Shown piece after piece: positions 52,927 to 61,728 of a stretch of 64,000 nt of DNA. The notes under the pieces were generated by a model that was given only the letters and a program-made list of their open reading frames with translations, made no database searches and was not told where the DNA came from. Position numbers and translations under genes: made by a program. Source of the DNA: UBA5066 sp046331465 (GTDB lineage: Bacteria > Acidobacteriota > Thermoanaerobaculia > UBA5066); assembly GCA_046331465.1 (NCBI GenBank), contig JAXLQV010000001.1, forward strand, positions 620,001 to 684,000, written 5' to 3'. Within the stretch, counting starts at the first letter, position 1, and each line of letters opens with the position of its first letter.

Positions 52927-53577
52927 ATGAAGCTCCGGTTCGGGGAGTTCACCTGCGACGGCGGACGCCGCCAGCTCCTCCGGCAGGGCGAGCCGGTCCG
53001 TGTGTCGTCCAAGGCGTTCCAGCTCCTCGAGCTGCTCCTCGCGCGGCGCCCGAATGCCGTCTCCCGCGAGGAGATTCAGGACGCGCTCTGGCCGGAGTCG
53101 CTCGTGACGGAGACGACCCTCGCGAACCTCGTCACCGAGGTCCGGGCGGTGCTCGGCGAGTCGGGGCGCGAGACCCGGCTGGTCAGGACGGCCTGGGGCT
53201 TCGGCTACGCCTTCGACGGCGAGGCGACGGAGCTGGAGGGGAGGTTGCCGGCAGACGGCCCGGGCCGCCACGTCCTCCTCTGGGGGGACCGGGAGTTCCC
53301 GCTGCGGGAAGGGGAGAACGTCGTCGGCAGAGAGCCGGGCCTCGCCGTCTCCGTCGTCCATCCGTCGGTCTCGCGCGAGCACGCGCGGATCACCGTGAAC
53401 GGGGCGGAGGTCGAGATCGAGGACCTCGAAAGCAAGAACGGGACGTTCGTCGGCGGCAGGCGCCTCGAGGGCCGGCAGACGCTTCGGTCCGGCGACACGG
53501 TCACCGCCGGAAGCGCCACCCTTCTCTACGTCGACACGCGCGCCGCCGCCGACCGCGAGACCGAGACGGCGCGCTGA
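52927..53577 (+). CDS. Winged-helix DNA-binding plus FHA domain regulator
   Basis: 216 residues. Residues 1-97 are an OmpR/PhoB-type winged helix (FGEFTCDGGRRQLLRQGEPV, ALWPESLVTETTLANLVTEVRAVLG, VRTAWGFGYAF). Residues about 115-205 are an FHA domain with phosphothreonine-binding R135, S149 and H152 (SREHARI) and N171 (SKNGTFVGG). There is no receiver domain, so the FHA part would replace phosphotransfer control with recognition of a phosphorylated partner or of a phosphorylated linker. TAAACT at 52897-52902 is a likely -10. Neighbours include a PknB kinase at 49333. Confidence 0.92.
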   Translation: MKLRFGEFTCDGGRRQLLRQGEPVRVSSKAFQLLELLLARRPNAVSREEIQDALWPESLVTETTLANLVTEVRAVLGESGRETRLVRTAWGFGYAFDGEATELEGRLPADGPGRHVLLWGDREFPLREGENVVGREPGLAVSVVHPSVSREHARITVNGAEVEIEDLESKNGTFVGGRRLEGRQTLRSGDTVTAGSATLLYVDTRAAADRETETAR

Positions 53578-53604
53578 GGGGAGTGCGCCGGAACGGCGAC
53601 TTCC

Positions 53605-54087
53605 TCAGCGCTTGTAGCCGATCTTCCGGAGGAGGTCGTGGCGCCAGGCCGCGTCGGCCTCGGCCTCGACGCCCTTCGGCGAGCTGCCGTCGACGACGCC
53701 GAGGATCCCGCGGCCGCGCTCGGTCTCGGCGGCGATCACCTCGACGGGGTTCGCGGTCGCGCAGAAGATCGCGCAGACCTCGGGGACGTCGCGGATCCGG
53801 CCGAGGACGTTGACCGGGTAGCCGTTGCGAAGCGAGACGTAGAACGTGTGCCCCGCTCCGACGGCCCGCGCGTTGCGCACGGCGCTCGCCTTCAGCTCCT
53901 CGTCGTTCCCTTCCACGCGGACGAGGCAGGCGCCGGAGGCCTCGTTGAAGGCGATGCCGAACTTCATCTGGGGCACCGTCCCGACGATCGCCTCGTAGAG
54001 GTCCTCGACGGTCTTGATGAAGTGGCTCTGGCCGACGATGACGTTCCCGTCCTCCGGGATCTCGAGGGGGATCGCTTTCAGCTCCAT
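53605..54087 (-). CDS. Adenosine-specific kinase family protein (PF04008-like)
   Basis: 160 residues from ATG 54087; the longer frame upstream overlaps the next gene and was excluded. Family signatures: VIVGQSHFIKTVEDLYEAI, MKFGIAFNEASGACLVR, ARAVGAGHTFYVSL, PEVCAIFCATANPVEVIAAE and RGILGVVDG. The family is named for an adenosine-specific kinase and is well known in archaea and scattered bacteria; its physiological role is not well defined. TAATAT on the coding strand about 15 bases before the ATG is a good -10. Confidence 0.88.
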   Translation of the reverse strand: MELKAIPLEIPEDGNVIVGQSHFIKTVEDLYEAIVGTVPQMKFGIAFNEASGACLVRVEGNDEELKASAVRNARAVGAGHTFYVSLRNGYPVNVLGRIRDVPEVCAIFCATANPVEVIAAETERGRGILGVVDGSSPKGVEAEADAAWRHDLLRKIGYKR

Positions 54088-54119
54088 GAGGGAAATATTA
54101 GGCGCGGGACGCCCCCGGG

Positions 54120-54911
54120 TCACCGGCCTCGCCAGGCCGCCGGGCGGCGGGCGAGGAAGGCGTCGATCCCCTCGGAGGCGTCCTCGAGGTCGAGGTTCGA
54201 GACCATTCCCTCCGAGGCGGTGGCGTAGGCGGCCGCGAGCGGCTCCTCGACCTGCCGGTAGAAGAGCCGCTTGCCGTGCGCGACGACGGCGGGGCTGTGG
54301 GCCGCGATCCGCCGCGCGAGCTTCTCGACCTCGGCGTCGAGCTCGGCGAGGGGGACGACGCGGTTGACGAGACCCCACCGCTCGGCCGTCGCGGCGTCGA
54401 TCGGGTCGCCGGTGAAGAGGAGCTCGAGGGCGCGCTTCCGGGGGAGGTTCCGGGCGACGGCCACGCCCGGCGTCGTGCAGAAGATCCCGGCCTTGATGCC
54501 GGGGACGCCGAACGTGGCGACGTCGGCCGCGACGGCGAGGTCGCAGGTGGCGACGAGCTGGCAGCCTGCGGCCACGGCGGCTCCCTGGACGCGGGCGATG
54601 ACGGGCTGCGGCAGCCGGACGAGGCCGAGCATCACCTCGGTGCAGCGGTCGAAGAGCGCCTTCCGGTAGGCGGGGTCGGGGTTGCCGCGCATCTCGGCGA
54701 GGTCGTGCCCCGCGCAGAAATGCTTCCCCGCGCCGGCCAGGACGACGACGCGGACCGAGGCGTCGTCCCGGAGGCGCGTGATCTCGGCGTCGAGCGCCTC
54801 GAGCATCGGCGTCGACAGCGCGTTCAGCTTCGCGGGGCGGTCGAGGAGGAGCGTCGCGACGCCCTCGGCGTCGGACCGTCGGACGTACGGGGCCTCGGGC
54901 TCGCTCGACAT
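54120..54911 (-). CDS. Enoyl-CoA hydratase/isomerase family protein (ECHDC3-like)
   Basis: 263 residues; GAGGAGG precedes the ATG. Crotonase fold: LLLDRPAKLNALSTPML, the oxyanion segment FCAGHDLAEMRG and VQGAAVAAGCQLVATCDLAVA. The position of one usual catalytic Glu is occupied by Cys/Gln (AAGCQL), and the second (the GIFCTTPGVA loop) lacks Glu, as in the ECHDC3 subgroup. A plain hydratase role is therefore doubtful. No other beta-oxidation genes are nearby. Confidence 0.87.
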   Translation of the reverse strand: MSSEPEAPYVRRSDAEGVATLLLDRPAKLNALSTPMLEALDAEITRLRDDASVRVVVLAGAGKHFCAGHDLAEMRGNPDPAYRKALFDRCTEVMLGLVRLPQPVIARVQGAAVAAGCQLVATCDLAVAADVATFGVPGIKAGIFCTTPGVAVARNLPRKRALELLFTGDPIDAATAERWGLVNRVVPLAELDAEVEKLARRIAAHSPAVVAHGKRLFYRQVEEPLAAAYATASEGMVSNLDLEDASEGIDAFLARRPAAWRGR

Positions 54912-54983
54912 GGGACCTCCTCGGGGCGGCGATCGGCGGACGTTACACCGGGCGTCGACCGGGGGCGCTTCGGCCGTGCCCTC

Positions 54984-56771
54984 CTACCGGGCGACGTACT
55001 CGACGAAGAACTGCTCCGGGAGGAAGCCGTGGACCTTCGAGGCAACGAGGCCGGCGGCGGCCATCGCCTCGTCCACCTCCTCGCGCGACATCTTCTGCTC
55101 GGGCGGCGGCCCCCAGGGACGCTCCGCCCACGGCTTCGGCGTGTAGTCGACGACGACGACGCGCCCTCCCGGCGCGAGTCCCGCGCGGATTTTCCTCAGC
55201 CAGGCGGCCCGGTCGGCGACGTAGTGGAGCGTGTCGACCATCAGGACGGTGTCGAGACCGGCCGGCGGGAGGCGCGGGTCGTCCTTCGGGACGACGAGGG
55301 TCCTCACGTTCGCGAGGCCCGCCTCCTCCACTCGATGCGCGAGGAACTCCAGGAGGTCGGGGTTGACGTCGACCGCGAGGACCAGGCCGGTCGGCCCGAC
55401 CGCCCTCGCGACGCGGAGCGTGAAGTAGCCCGAGCCGGCGCCGACGTCGGCAATCCTCTCGCCGGGGCGGAGCGCGAGGGCCTGCATCACCTCGTCCGGC
55501 TTCTGGAAGGAGTCGCGCTCCTTCCTCTCGAGCATCGCGATGTACCGCTTCACGCCGATCGCCTTCGAGAGGGCCTTGAAGCGCCCGTCGTCCCGCAGGG
55601 CGGCGAACGCCTCGTCCTTGCGGAGCTCGAAGACGTCGACGATCCCGGCCTGGTAGGCGTGCTCGAGGGTGTCGCACGCCTCCTTGTGGTGGCCGAGGAG
55701 GGCGTGGGCGCGGGCGAGCCGGTAGAGAGCCTCGACGTGCGCCTCCCCGGCGGCCTCGGCCGCCGTCTCGGCGCGGGGAAGGGCCGCGGCCCAGTCGGTC
55801 GCCGCGTCCGCCCCGTGGAGGAAGTCGGCGAGGGCCTCCGACGCGGGGACGAGGTCGCGCCATCCCGGGCGCGTCTCGAAGAGGTCCTCGTAGATGACGA
55901 CCTGGGCGTCGTCGAGGTGCGCGAGGCGGGAGGCCGCGGGGACGCGCTCTTGGAGGTGCAGCGGGTAGCCGGCCTCGTTCGGGAGCGGCGACCGTTCGGC
56001 AGCGCTCGTGCGCGCGAGGACGACGGCGCTGAAGACGGCCTGGTGGAGGAAGAGGTGGCGGAGCCCTCCGGGGCCCGCCTCGGCCCGGATTGCCGGGTCT
56101 GAGGCGAGGGCCGCGAACGCCCGGGCCCACTCGCGGAGGAGGCCCTTCGAAGGCCGCACCGCGTAGACGCCGCAGTTGACGTACCAGCGGACCCGCCCGG
56201 GGTCGACGAGCGGCTGGACCGTCTCGGGGAACGACCGGTCGAGGCCGGCCTCGCGGGAGATCTGCGTCCACCAGGCGTCGAGCGGCGCTCCCTCGGGAAG
56301 GGCGACCGCGTTCCGGAGGAAGACGGGGCGGACTGCGACCGACGCCTCGCCGCCGAGGAGGAGCGCCGTCGGCGGCGAGAGGACGAGCGTCTCGGCGTCG
56401 AGCCAGACGAGCGTCCGCGCGCTCTTCTCGACGAGCGCCTCCACCTGCGCGGCGGCGAGGACCTTCCGCGCGTACGGGAACGTCCGGAGCGCGGCGTCTC
56501 CCCCCAGCGGGTGCACGGTGACGCCGGGGCGCATCCCCAGGGGCGCCGCCTCTTCGAGGACACCGTCGACGACGACGTGGACGGGAGCGTCGGCGAGCGG
56601 GCCGCCGAACCTCCGGAGCGAGTCGACGAGGAGGCTCGCCTTTCGAGCCTGGAGCGGGCTCTCGACGGACGTGGCGAAAGCCACGTCGGGTACCGCCGCG
56701 GCAAGGCCCGGGGTGGCAGGCAGGAGGAACGAGGCGCAGAGCACCAGGACGTGGCGTCGTCGGCTGGTCAT
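54984..56771 (-). CDS. Exported glycosyltransferase-like / TPR / SAM methyltransferase fusion
   Basis: 595 residues; GAGGA precedes ATG 56771, which opens with a signal peptide (VLVLCASFLLPATPGLAAA). Residues about 28-300 resemble a GT-A nucleotide-sugar fold: TLVWLDAETLVL (DxE-like), WYVNCGVYAV and LFLHQAVFSAV. A short helical TPR-like stretch follows (about 330-400). Residues about 420-595 are a class I methyltransferase with motif I IADVGAGSGYF, LAVDVNPDLL and GGRVVVVDY. A SAM enzyme carrying an export signal is odd, since SAM is cytosolic. Either the leader is a membrane anchor or the domain has another ligand. Confidence 0.8.
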   Translation of the reverse strand: MTSRRRHVLVLCASFLLPATPGLAAAVPDVAFATSVESPLQARKASLLVDSLRRFGGPLADAPVHVVVDGVLEEAAPLGMRPGVTVHPLGGDAALRTFPYARKVLAAAQVEALVEKSARTLVWLDAETLVLSPPTALLLGGEASVAVRPVFLRNAVALPEGAPLDAWWTQISREAGLDRSFPETVQPLVDPGRVRWYVNCGVYAVRPSKGLLREWARAFAALASDPAIRAEAGPGGLRHLFLHQAVFSAVVLARTSAAERSPLPNEAGYPLHLQERVPAASRLAHLDDAQVVIYEDLFETRPGWRDLVPASEALADFLHGADAATDWAAALPRAETAAEAAGEAHVEALYRLARAHALLGHHKEACDTLEHAYQAGIVDVFELRKDEAFAALRDDGRFKALSKAIGVKRYIAMLERKERDSFQKPDEVMQALALRPGERIADVGAGSGYFTLRVARAVGPTGLVLAVDVNPDLLEFLAHRVEEAGLANVRTLVVPKDDPRLPPAGLDTVLMVDTLHYVADRAAWLRKIRAGLAPGGRVVVVDYTPKPWAERPWGPPPEQKMSREEVDEAMAAAGLVASKVHGFLPEQFFVEYVAR

Positions 56772-56943
56772 GAGGTCCTCCGTCGTCTTGCTACGGGCGG
56801 CGCGAGATCGAGTTGTGAGACGGCAGCGCAAGTCGGCCCTCGCGTCCCGGGGCTCCCCCGATCGTCCGTATGACGCGCATCATGTCGGGAGCCCTTCCGA
56901 CCGAACAGACTGAGCCCGGAAAGACCTCGAGGAGGACCTGAAG

Positions 56944-58518
56944 ATGATGCCGGACACGAGACGGATGCTCGTCCTCGCCGCCGCGCTCCTTCCCCCCGCC
57001 GCGTTCGCAGCCCCCCCCGCCGCGCTCCCGGTGACGGCGGGCCTCGGGAGGTCGGAGGCGTGCCTCACCTGCCACGAGCAGGGGAGCCCGGGGCTCGTCG
57101 CGCACTGGCGCGACAGCGCGCACGCCCGGGCGCAGGTGGGGTGCTACGACTGCCACCAGGCGAAGAAGGGGGAGGCGGACGCCTTCGAGCACGAGGGCGT
57201 GGTCATCGCGACGGTCGTCACGCCGCGCGACTGCGGCCGCTGCCACCAGAAGGAAGACCTGCAGTTCGAGGGGAGCCACCACGCGAAGGCGGGGAACATC
57301 CTCGCCTCGCTCGACAACTACCTCGCCGAGACGGTCGAGGGAGCCCGCCTCCCGTTCAACCCCCACTCGCCCACGCCCGGGAAGGCGGCGGGCGGCCCGG
57401 TCAACGGCCTCGCGAGCGTGCAGTCCGGCTGCATGCAGTGCCACGGCGCCCGGCTGGCGCTGAAGGTCAAGGACGGCGGGGCGCCCGTGACGGTCGTCGA
57501 CCTCGCGCCCGGGCCGGACGGGATGCCGACGAACGCCGCCGCGATGGCCCGGATCGTCCGGGACGCGGACGGGCGCCCGACGTTCGACAGCTCCTCGTGG
57601 CCGAACACGGGGATCGGGCGCCTCAACCTCGACGGGTCGCTCGGGTCGTGCAGCGCCTGCCACAGCCGCCACGACTTCTCGGCCCGGCGCGCGCGGCAGC
57701 CGGAGAACTGCGGCAAGTGCCACCTCGGCCCCGACCACCCGCAGAAGGAGATCTACGAGGAGTCCAAGCACGGCGTCGCCTACCGCGACCTGAAGGACAA
57801 GCTGAACCTCGACGGGAAGACGTGGGTCCTCGGGAAGGACTACTCCGCCGCGCCGACCTGCGCGACCTGCCACGTCTCGGCGACCGAGAGCGGCCTGCCG
57901 GTGACCCACGACCCGGGGGAGCGGATCTCCTGGACGAACCGCCCGGCGGTCTCGCTCGTCATGGACACGGACGCGGCCCACAAGGTCGTGACGGAGACCG
58001 ACCCCGCGAAGCGGAAGGCCCTCGTCGCCGACCCGGCCGACGCCAAGCGCGGGCGGATGAAGCAGGTCTGCGGCGAGTGCCACACCTCGGGCTACGTCGA
58101 CGCGTTCTATGGGCAGTACGACGACCTCGTCGTCCTCTACAACGAGAAGTTCGGCAAGCCCGGAACGGCCCTGATGGCCGAGCTCGCCAGGCAGGGGCTC
58201 CTGACGAAGAAGCAGTTCGACGAGAAGATCGAGTGGGAGTGGTTCTACCTCTGGCACCACGAGGGGCGCAGGGCGCGCCACGGCGCGGCGATGATGGCCC
58301 CCGACTACACCCACTGGCACGGCATGTACGAGGTGGCCGAGCGCTTCTACCAGGGCGTGATCCCCGAGGCCCGCGAGATCGCCGCGAAGGCCGCGGCGGA
58401 GGGGAAGAAGGCGCAGGCCGACGCCGTGAACGCGCTCGTCGACTCGATCCTCGCCCGTCCCGAGCACGCCTGGTTCCTGGCCGAGAAGGCGGCCGCCCCG
58501 CCCTCGAAGCCGCACTGA
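56944..58518 (+). CDS. Octaheme hydroxylamine-oxidoreductase-like cytochrome c
   Basis: 524 residues with a signal peptide (1-23) and eight CxxCH heme sites, whose first Cys are at 40, 67, 97, 163, 236, 256, 306 and 376. The C-terminal third has WHHEGRRARHGAAMMAPDYTHWHGMYEV, the region shared by HAO and its reductive epsilon-HAO relatives. The family oxidises hydroxylamine or reduces nitrite and hydroxylamine; which one depends on a cross-linking Tyr I cannot place. There is no NapC-like or NrfH-like partner beside it. GAGGAGG precedes the ATG pair at 56944/56947. Confidence 0.92.
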   Translation: MMPDTRRMLVLAAALLPPAAFAAPPAALPVTAGLGRSEACLTCHEQGSPGLVAHWRDSAHARAQVGCYDCHQAKKGEADAFEHEGVVIATVVTPRDCGRCHQKEDLQFEGSHHAKAGNILASLDNYLAETVEGARLPFNPHSPTPGKAAGGPVNGLASVQSGCMQCHGARLALKVKDGGAPVTVVDLAPGPDGMPTNAAAMARIVRDADGRPTFDSSSWPNTGIGRLNLDGSLGSCSACHSRHDFSARRARQPENCGKCHLGPDHPQKEIYEESKHGVAYRDLKDKLNLDGKTWVLGKDYSAAPTCATCHVSATESGLPVTHDPGERISWTNRPAVSLVMDTDAAHKVVTETDPAKRKALVADPADAKRGRMKQVCGECHTSGYVDAFYGQYDDLVVLYNEKFGKPGTALMAELARQGLLTKKQFDEKIEWEWFYLWHHEGRRARHGAAMMAPDYTHWHGMYEVAERFYQGVIPEAREIAAKAAAEGKKAQADAVNALVDSILARPEHAWFLAEKAAAPPSKPH

Positions 58519-58539
58519 CGGGGCGCGGGGATCGGAAGG

Positions 58540-58571
58540 GAGCCGCGCCTCCGCAGGGGGAGGCGCGGCTC
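58540..58571. terminator. Bidirectional hairpin between convergent genes
   Basis: Perfect 13-bp arms GAGCCGCGCCTCC (58540-58552) and GGAGGCGCGGCTC (58559-58571) with a 6-base loop, between the cytochrome stop (58518) and the amidohydrolase stop (58598). Confidence 0.72.
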
Positions 58572-58597
58572 GGAGTCCACGGCCGGCCGGAGCCGGC

Positions 58598-59977
58598 TTA
58601 CGGCTTCGCGGCCGGGCCTCCGAGGAGCTCCAGCGTGGAGAAGACGAGCGCCGCGACGCCGGTGCGGATCGTCGGCCCGCGGTCGGGGGCGAACTGGGAG
58701 TTGTGCGGGCCGGGGACGAAGCGCCCTTCGGCCTTCGCCCGGCTCAGCTCGGCCGGCGCGGTCGCCCCGATGCGCAGCTGGACGGACGGGGCGCCCGCGA
58801 CCCGGCCGTAGACGCCGAAGTCCTCGGAGGAGCTCGAGGGCTCGGCCGGGAGGACGTTCGCGTCGCCGAGCCCGCGGCGGAGAGCCGCCTCGAGGCGGGC
58901 GGACATGGCCGGGTCGTTCACGACGACCTCGGAGGCCTCGCGGGGGTCGACGACGACCTCGGGCTCGCGCGGCGCGCCGGAGGCGGCCGCCTCGGCCTTC
59001 GCGATCCGCGCGATCGCGGCGAGGAGCTGCTTCTGCACCTCGGGCCGGTAGGAGCGGACGGTGAGCTGGAGCTTCGCCTCGTCCGGGATGACGTTCCGCT
59101 TCGTCCCCGCGTGGAACGTCCCGACCGTGACGACGGCCGGCTCGAAGGGGTTCACCTCGCGCGACACGATGGCCTGGAGCGCAACGACGGCCCGGGCCGC
59201 CATGAGGACCGGGTCGATCGTCCGCTGCGGCATCGCCCCGTGCCCCCCCCGGCCGAAGAACGTGACGTCGACGGCGTTCGACGCGGCCGACGCCGGCCCC
59301 GACGTGACGCCGGCGGCGCCGGAGGGGAGGAGGTTCGTCACGTGGAGGCCGAGGACGAAATCAGGCTTGGGGAAGCGGGTGAGGAGCCCGTCCTTCACCA
59401 TCGCCTCGGCGCCCCGCAGCGTCTCCTCGGCCGGCTGGCCGACGAAGACGAGCGTCCCCTTCCAGCGGGTCTTCGCTTTCGCGAGGAGCGTCGCGGCGCC
59501 GACCCAGGACGTCATGTGGACGTCGTGGCCGCAGGCGTGCATCACCGGGACGGTCTCTCCCGCGTCGTCCCTCGCCGTGACGGTGCTCGCGTAGGGAAGC
59601 CCCGTCTTCTCCGGCATCGGCAGGGCGTCCATGTCGGTCCTCACGAGGACCGTCGGCCCCTTGCCGTTCCGGAGGACTCCGACGACGCCCGTCCCGCCGA
59701 CTCCCTCGGTCACCTCGAACCCGGCGGCGCGCAGCCGCGTCGCCATCTCCGCGGCCGTCCGCGCCTCGTGCGTCGAGAGCTCCGGGTTCCGGTGGAGGTC
59801 GAGGTAGAGGGCGTCGAGCGACGGGGCGAGCGCGTCGAGGCCCTCGAGGCCTCGCGGTCCCTCCGCCGCGGCGGGCGCCGGAGCCAGGGCGAGGACGGCG
59901 AGGGCGACGAGCGGGACCGTCGCGAGGCGCGGAGCGCGGAACGTTCTCCTGCCGTGGTCTTCCGGAGATCGGCTCAT
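58598..59977 (-). CDS. Exported M20 family amidohydrolase/peptidase
   Basis: 459 residues with an N-terminal signal peptide (LATVPLVALAVLALAPAPAAA). M20D metal motifs: DLHRNPELSTHE, VRTDMDALPM, MHACGHDVHMTSW, PAEETLRGAEAMVKDG, GLHV, and SSEDFGVYG. It removes acyl or amino-acid groups from N-acyl amino acids or hippurate-like compounds outside the cytoplasm. AGTATT at 60002-60007 (AATACT on the coding strand) may be the -10. Confidence 0.92.
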   Translation of the reverse strand: MSRSPEDHGRRTFRAPRLATVPLVALAVLALAPAPAAAEGPRGLEGLDALAPSLDALYLDLHRNPELSTHEARTAAEMATRLRAAGFEVTEGVGGTGVVGVLRNGKGPTVLVRTDMDALPMPEKTGLPYASTVTARDDAGETVPVMHACGHDVHMTSWVGAATLLAKAKTRWKGTLVFVGQPAEETLRGAEAMVKDGLLTRFPKPDFVLGLHVTNLLPSGAAGVTSGPASAASNAVDVTFFGRGGHGAMPQRTIDPVLMAARAVVALQAIVSREVNPFEPAVVTVGTFHAGTKRNVIPDEAKLQLTVRSYRPEVQKQLLAAIARIAKAEAAASGAPREPEVVVDPREASEVVVNDPAMSARLEAALRRGLGDANVLPAEPSSSSEDFGVYGRVAGAPSVQLRIGATAPAELSRAKAEGRFVPGPHNSQFAPDRGPTIRTGVAALVFSTLELLGGPAAKP

Positions 59978-60034
59978 CCTGGCCCTCCTCGCATGCGGGC
60001 GAGTATTCCACGGAGGCGGCGGCCTCCCCTCGCG

Positions 60035-60910
60035 TCAGCCGGGAGGGCTCCCCGCGGAAGCCGCCGCCCCCTCCGGCCGGGAGCGGTTGTAGGCGTGGGT
60101 CAGGGCGAGGGCGAAGAGGGCCGAACCGGCTCCGAGCGCGGAGTTCCAGGGCGGCGGGGCCGCGAGCGCGAGGCGGATGAAGACGGTCGCGACCGTGAAG
60201 CCGGAGTTCCGGAAGAAGACGGCGTACGTCGAGGAGTGCCGGAGCGAGACGAGGACGATGAGGACGTCGCTGAAGACGAGGACGGTGTAGAAGCCCGCGA
60301 AGACCGAGAACGTCGGGAGGTCGGCGAGGGCGCGGTGCGCGTCGATCCCGGCGATGACGGCGAGCGCGACGAAGAGGAGGAGGCCGATCGCCTTCTTCTC
60401 TGAGACGAAGTCCCTCTGCTCTCCGCTGTCGGACGTGATCGGCCGGTGGCGCTGCGCCCGGGAGAAGGCGCAGAGGAGGACGAAGACGGCGAGCGCCCCG
60501 GTGGCGTCGGAGACCATCGGGAGGAGGCCGGCCCGGACGTTCTCCCACGCGATCGGCTCGCCGAACTCCTTGAAGCCGTGGAACGTCTCCCGGAGGAGGA
60601 TGAGCGAGAGGATCTCGAACTGCTTCCCGAGCGAGTCGGAGAAGGAGTGGCTCAGGCTGAAGATGAGCGACACGACCTCGAGGAGGAGGAGGAGCGTGAA
60701 GGCGACGTCGACGGCGTAGAAGTGCTTCGCGGGGAGGCGCGCCGAGAGGGAGTCCGGGAGGAGGCCGAGCCTGCGGAGCTCGATGAGGAGGAGCGCGGCG
60801 GCGAAGGCGGCGACGAGGAGCGTGCCGATCGCCCGCTTCGTCCGCGCCGACTCCCATCCTCGCTCGAGGGCGTCGAAGGTTCGCGTGGAGGCGGCGAGGA
60901 GGCCGTTCAA
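60035..60910 (-). CDS. Polytopic membrane protein of unknown function
   Basis: 291 residues from TTG 60910, 10 bases after the DUF169 gene. About six to seven hydrophobic segments; between segments 2 and 3 is SLSHSFSDSLGKQFEILSLILLRETFHGFKEF, an amphipathic stretch with conserved-looking charges. A basic, hydrophilic loop (RAQRHRPITSDSGEQRDFVSEKKA) follows. No family recognised. No ribosome site is visible; it may depend on the upstream gene for translation. Confidence 0.65.
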   Translation of the reverse strand: MNGLLAASTRTFDALERGWESARTKRAIGTLLVAAFAAALLLIELRRLGLLPDSLSARLPAKHFYAVDVAFTLLLLLEVVSLIFSLSHSFSDSLGKQFEILSLILLRETFHGFKEFGEPIAWENVRAGLLPMVSDATGALAVFVLLCAFSRAQRHRPITSDSGEQRDFVSEKKAIGLLLFVALAVIAGIDAHRALADLPTFSVFAGFYTVLVFSDVLIVLVSLRHSSTYAVFFRNSGFTVATVFIRLALAAPPPWNSALGAGSALFALALTHAYNRSRPEGAAASAGSPPG

Positions 60911-60920
60911 GGCGCCGTTC

Positions 60921-61652
60921 TCACGCGGCCTCGACGCGGCCGAGCTCCTCGATCCTCCGCTCCGCGGCCCCGGGCCGCTCCTCGCGCGCGCCGCCCGCCC
61001 CGTGGTCGAGGGCGTGGAGGATGCCGACGAGACGGTGGAACGGGACGCCGAGGAGGAGCTCGTCCTCGCCGAACGGCGCGAGCCTCCGGGCGCCGAAGTC
61101 GAGGAGGGAAAGGCCGACCTCGCCGGTCACGAGGGGATACGTCACGCCGGTCCGGCAGGCCGGCCCGGTCAGCTCGGCGCGGATCGAGGCGCCCTCGAGG
61201 AAGGACGCGAGCCCGGCGAGCCGGTGGAGCGACCCGGGAGGACCGACGAACAGGACGACGTCGGGCCGGAGGGCGGCCGTGGCGAGCGGCGCGAAGACGA
61301 CGGCGCGGGCCATGCCGAGGGGAGGCGGGACGATCCCCTGGCTCCGGTGGAGCGCGGCCCGGGAGGCGTAGACCTTCTCCTTCCCGACGAGGAAGTCGAC
61401 GAGGCGCTCCTTCCCCTCGGGCGGCAGCTGTCCGAGGCCGAGGCTCACGAGCCCCCCGGGGCAGCCGCAGGTCTCGGCCGAGATCGTCACCGTCTCTCCC
61501 CGGCTCGCCCTCCGGAGCGCCTGGCAGACGGATGCCCGCCCGGCGACGGACGGCTCTCCGGCCGCCGCCGTCCCTTCGAACGACACCGCGACGGGCTCCG
61601 TTTCGAGATCGAGCTCCTTCGTCAGCCGCCCGGACCACGCCTGCCAGTACAT
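60921..61652 (-). CDS. DUF169 family protein
   Basis: 243 residues. DUF169 marks: the opening region LDLETEPVAVSF, CQALRRASRGETVTISAETCGCPGG (Cys-rich strand), VLFVGPPGSLHRLAG and CRTGVTYPLVTGEVGLSLLDFGAR. The family contains paired Cys that could bind a metal or a redox cofactor; its function is not known to me. No signal peptide. A membrane protein gene follows at once. Confidence 0.78.
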   Translation of the reverse strand: MYWQAWSGRLTKELDLETEPVAVSFEGTAAAGEPSVAGRASVCQALRRASRGETVTISAETCGCPGGLVSLGLGQLPPEGKERLVDFLVGKEKVYASRAALHRSQGIVPPPLGMARAVVFAPLATAALRPDVVLFVGPPGSLHRLAGLASFLEGASIRAELTGPACRTGVTYPLVTGEVGLSLLDFGARRLAPFGEDELLLGVPFHRLVGILHALDHGAGGAREERPGAAERRIEELGRVEAA

Positions 61653-61728
61653 CGGCTCCTCCTTCGCGCGCCGTCCCGTCTCTCAACGTGGGCGGGAGGC
61701 GGCGGCCCGTCAAGGAGCCCGGAACGAT

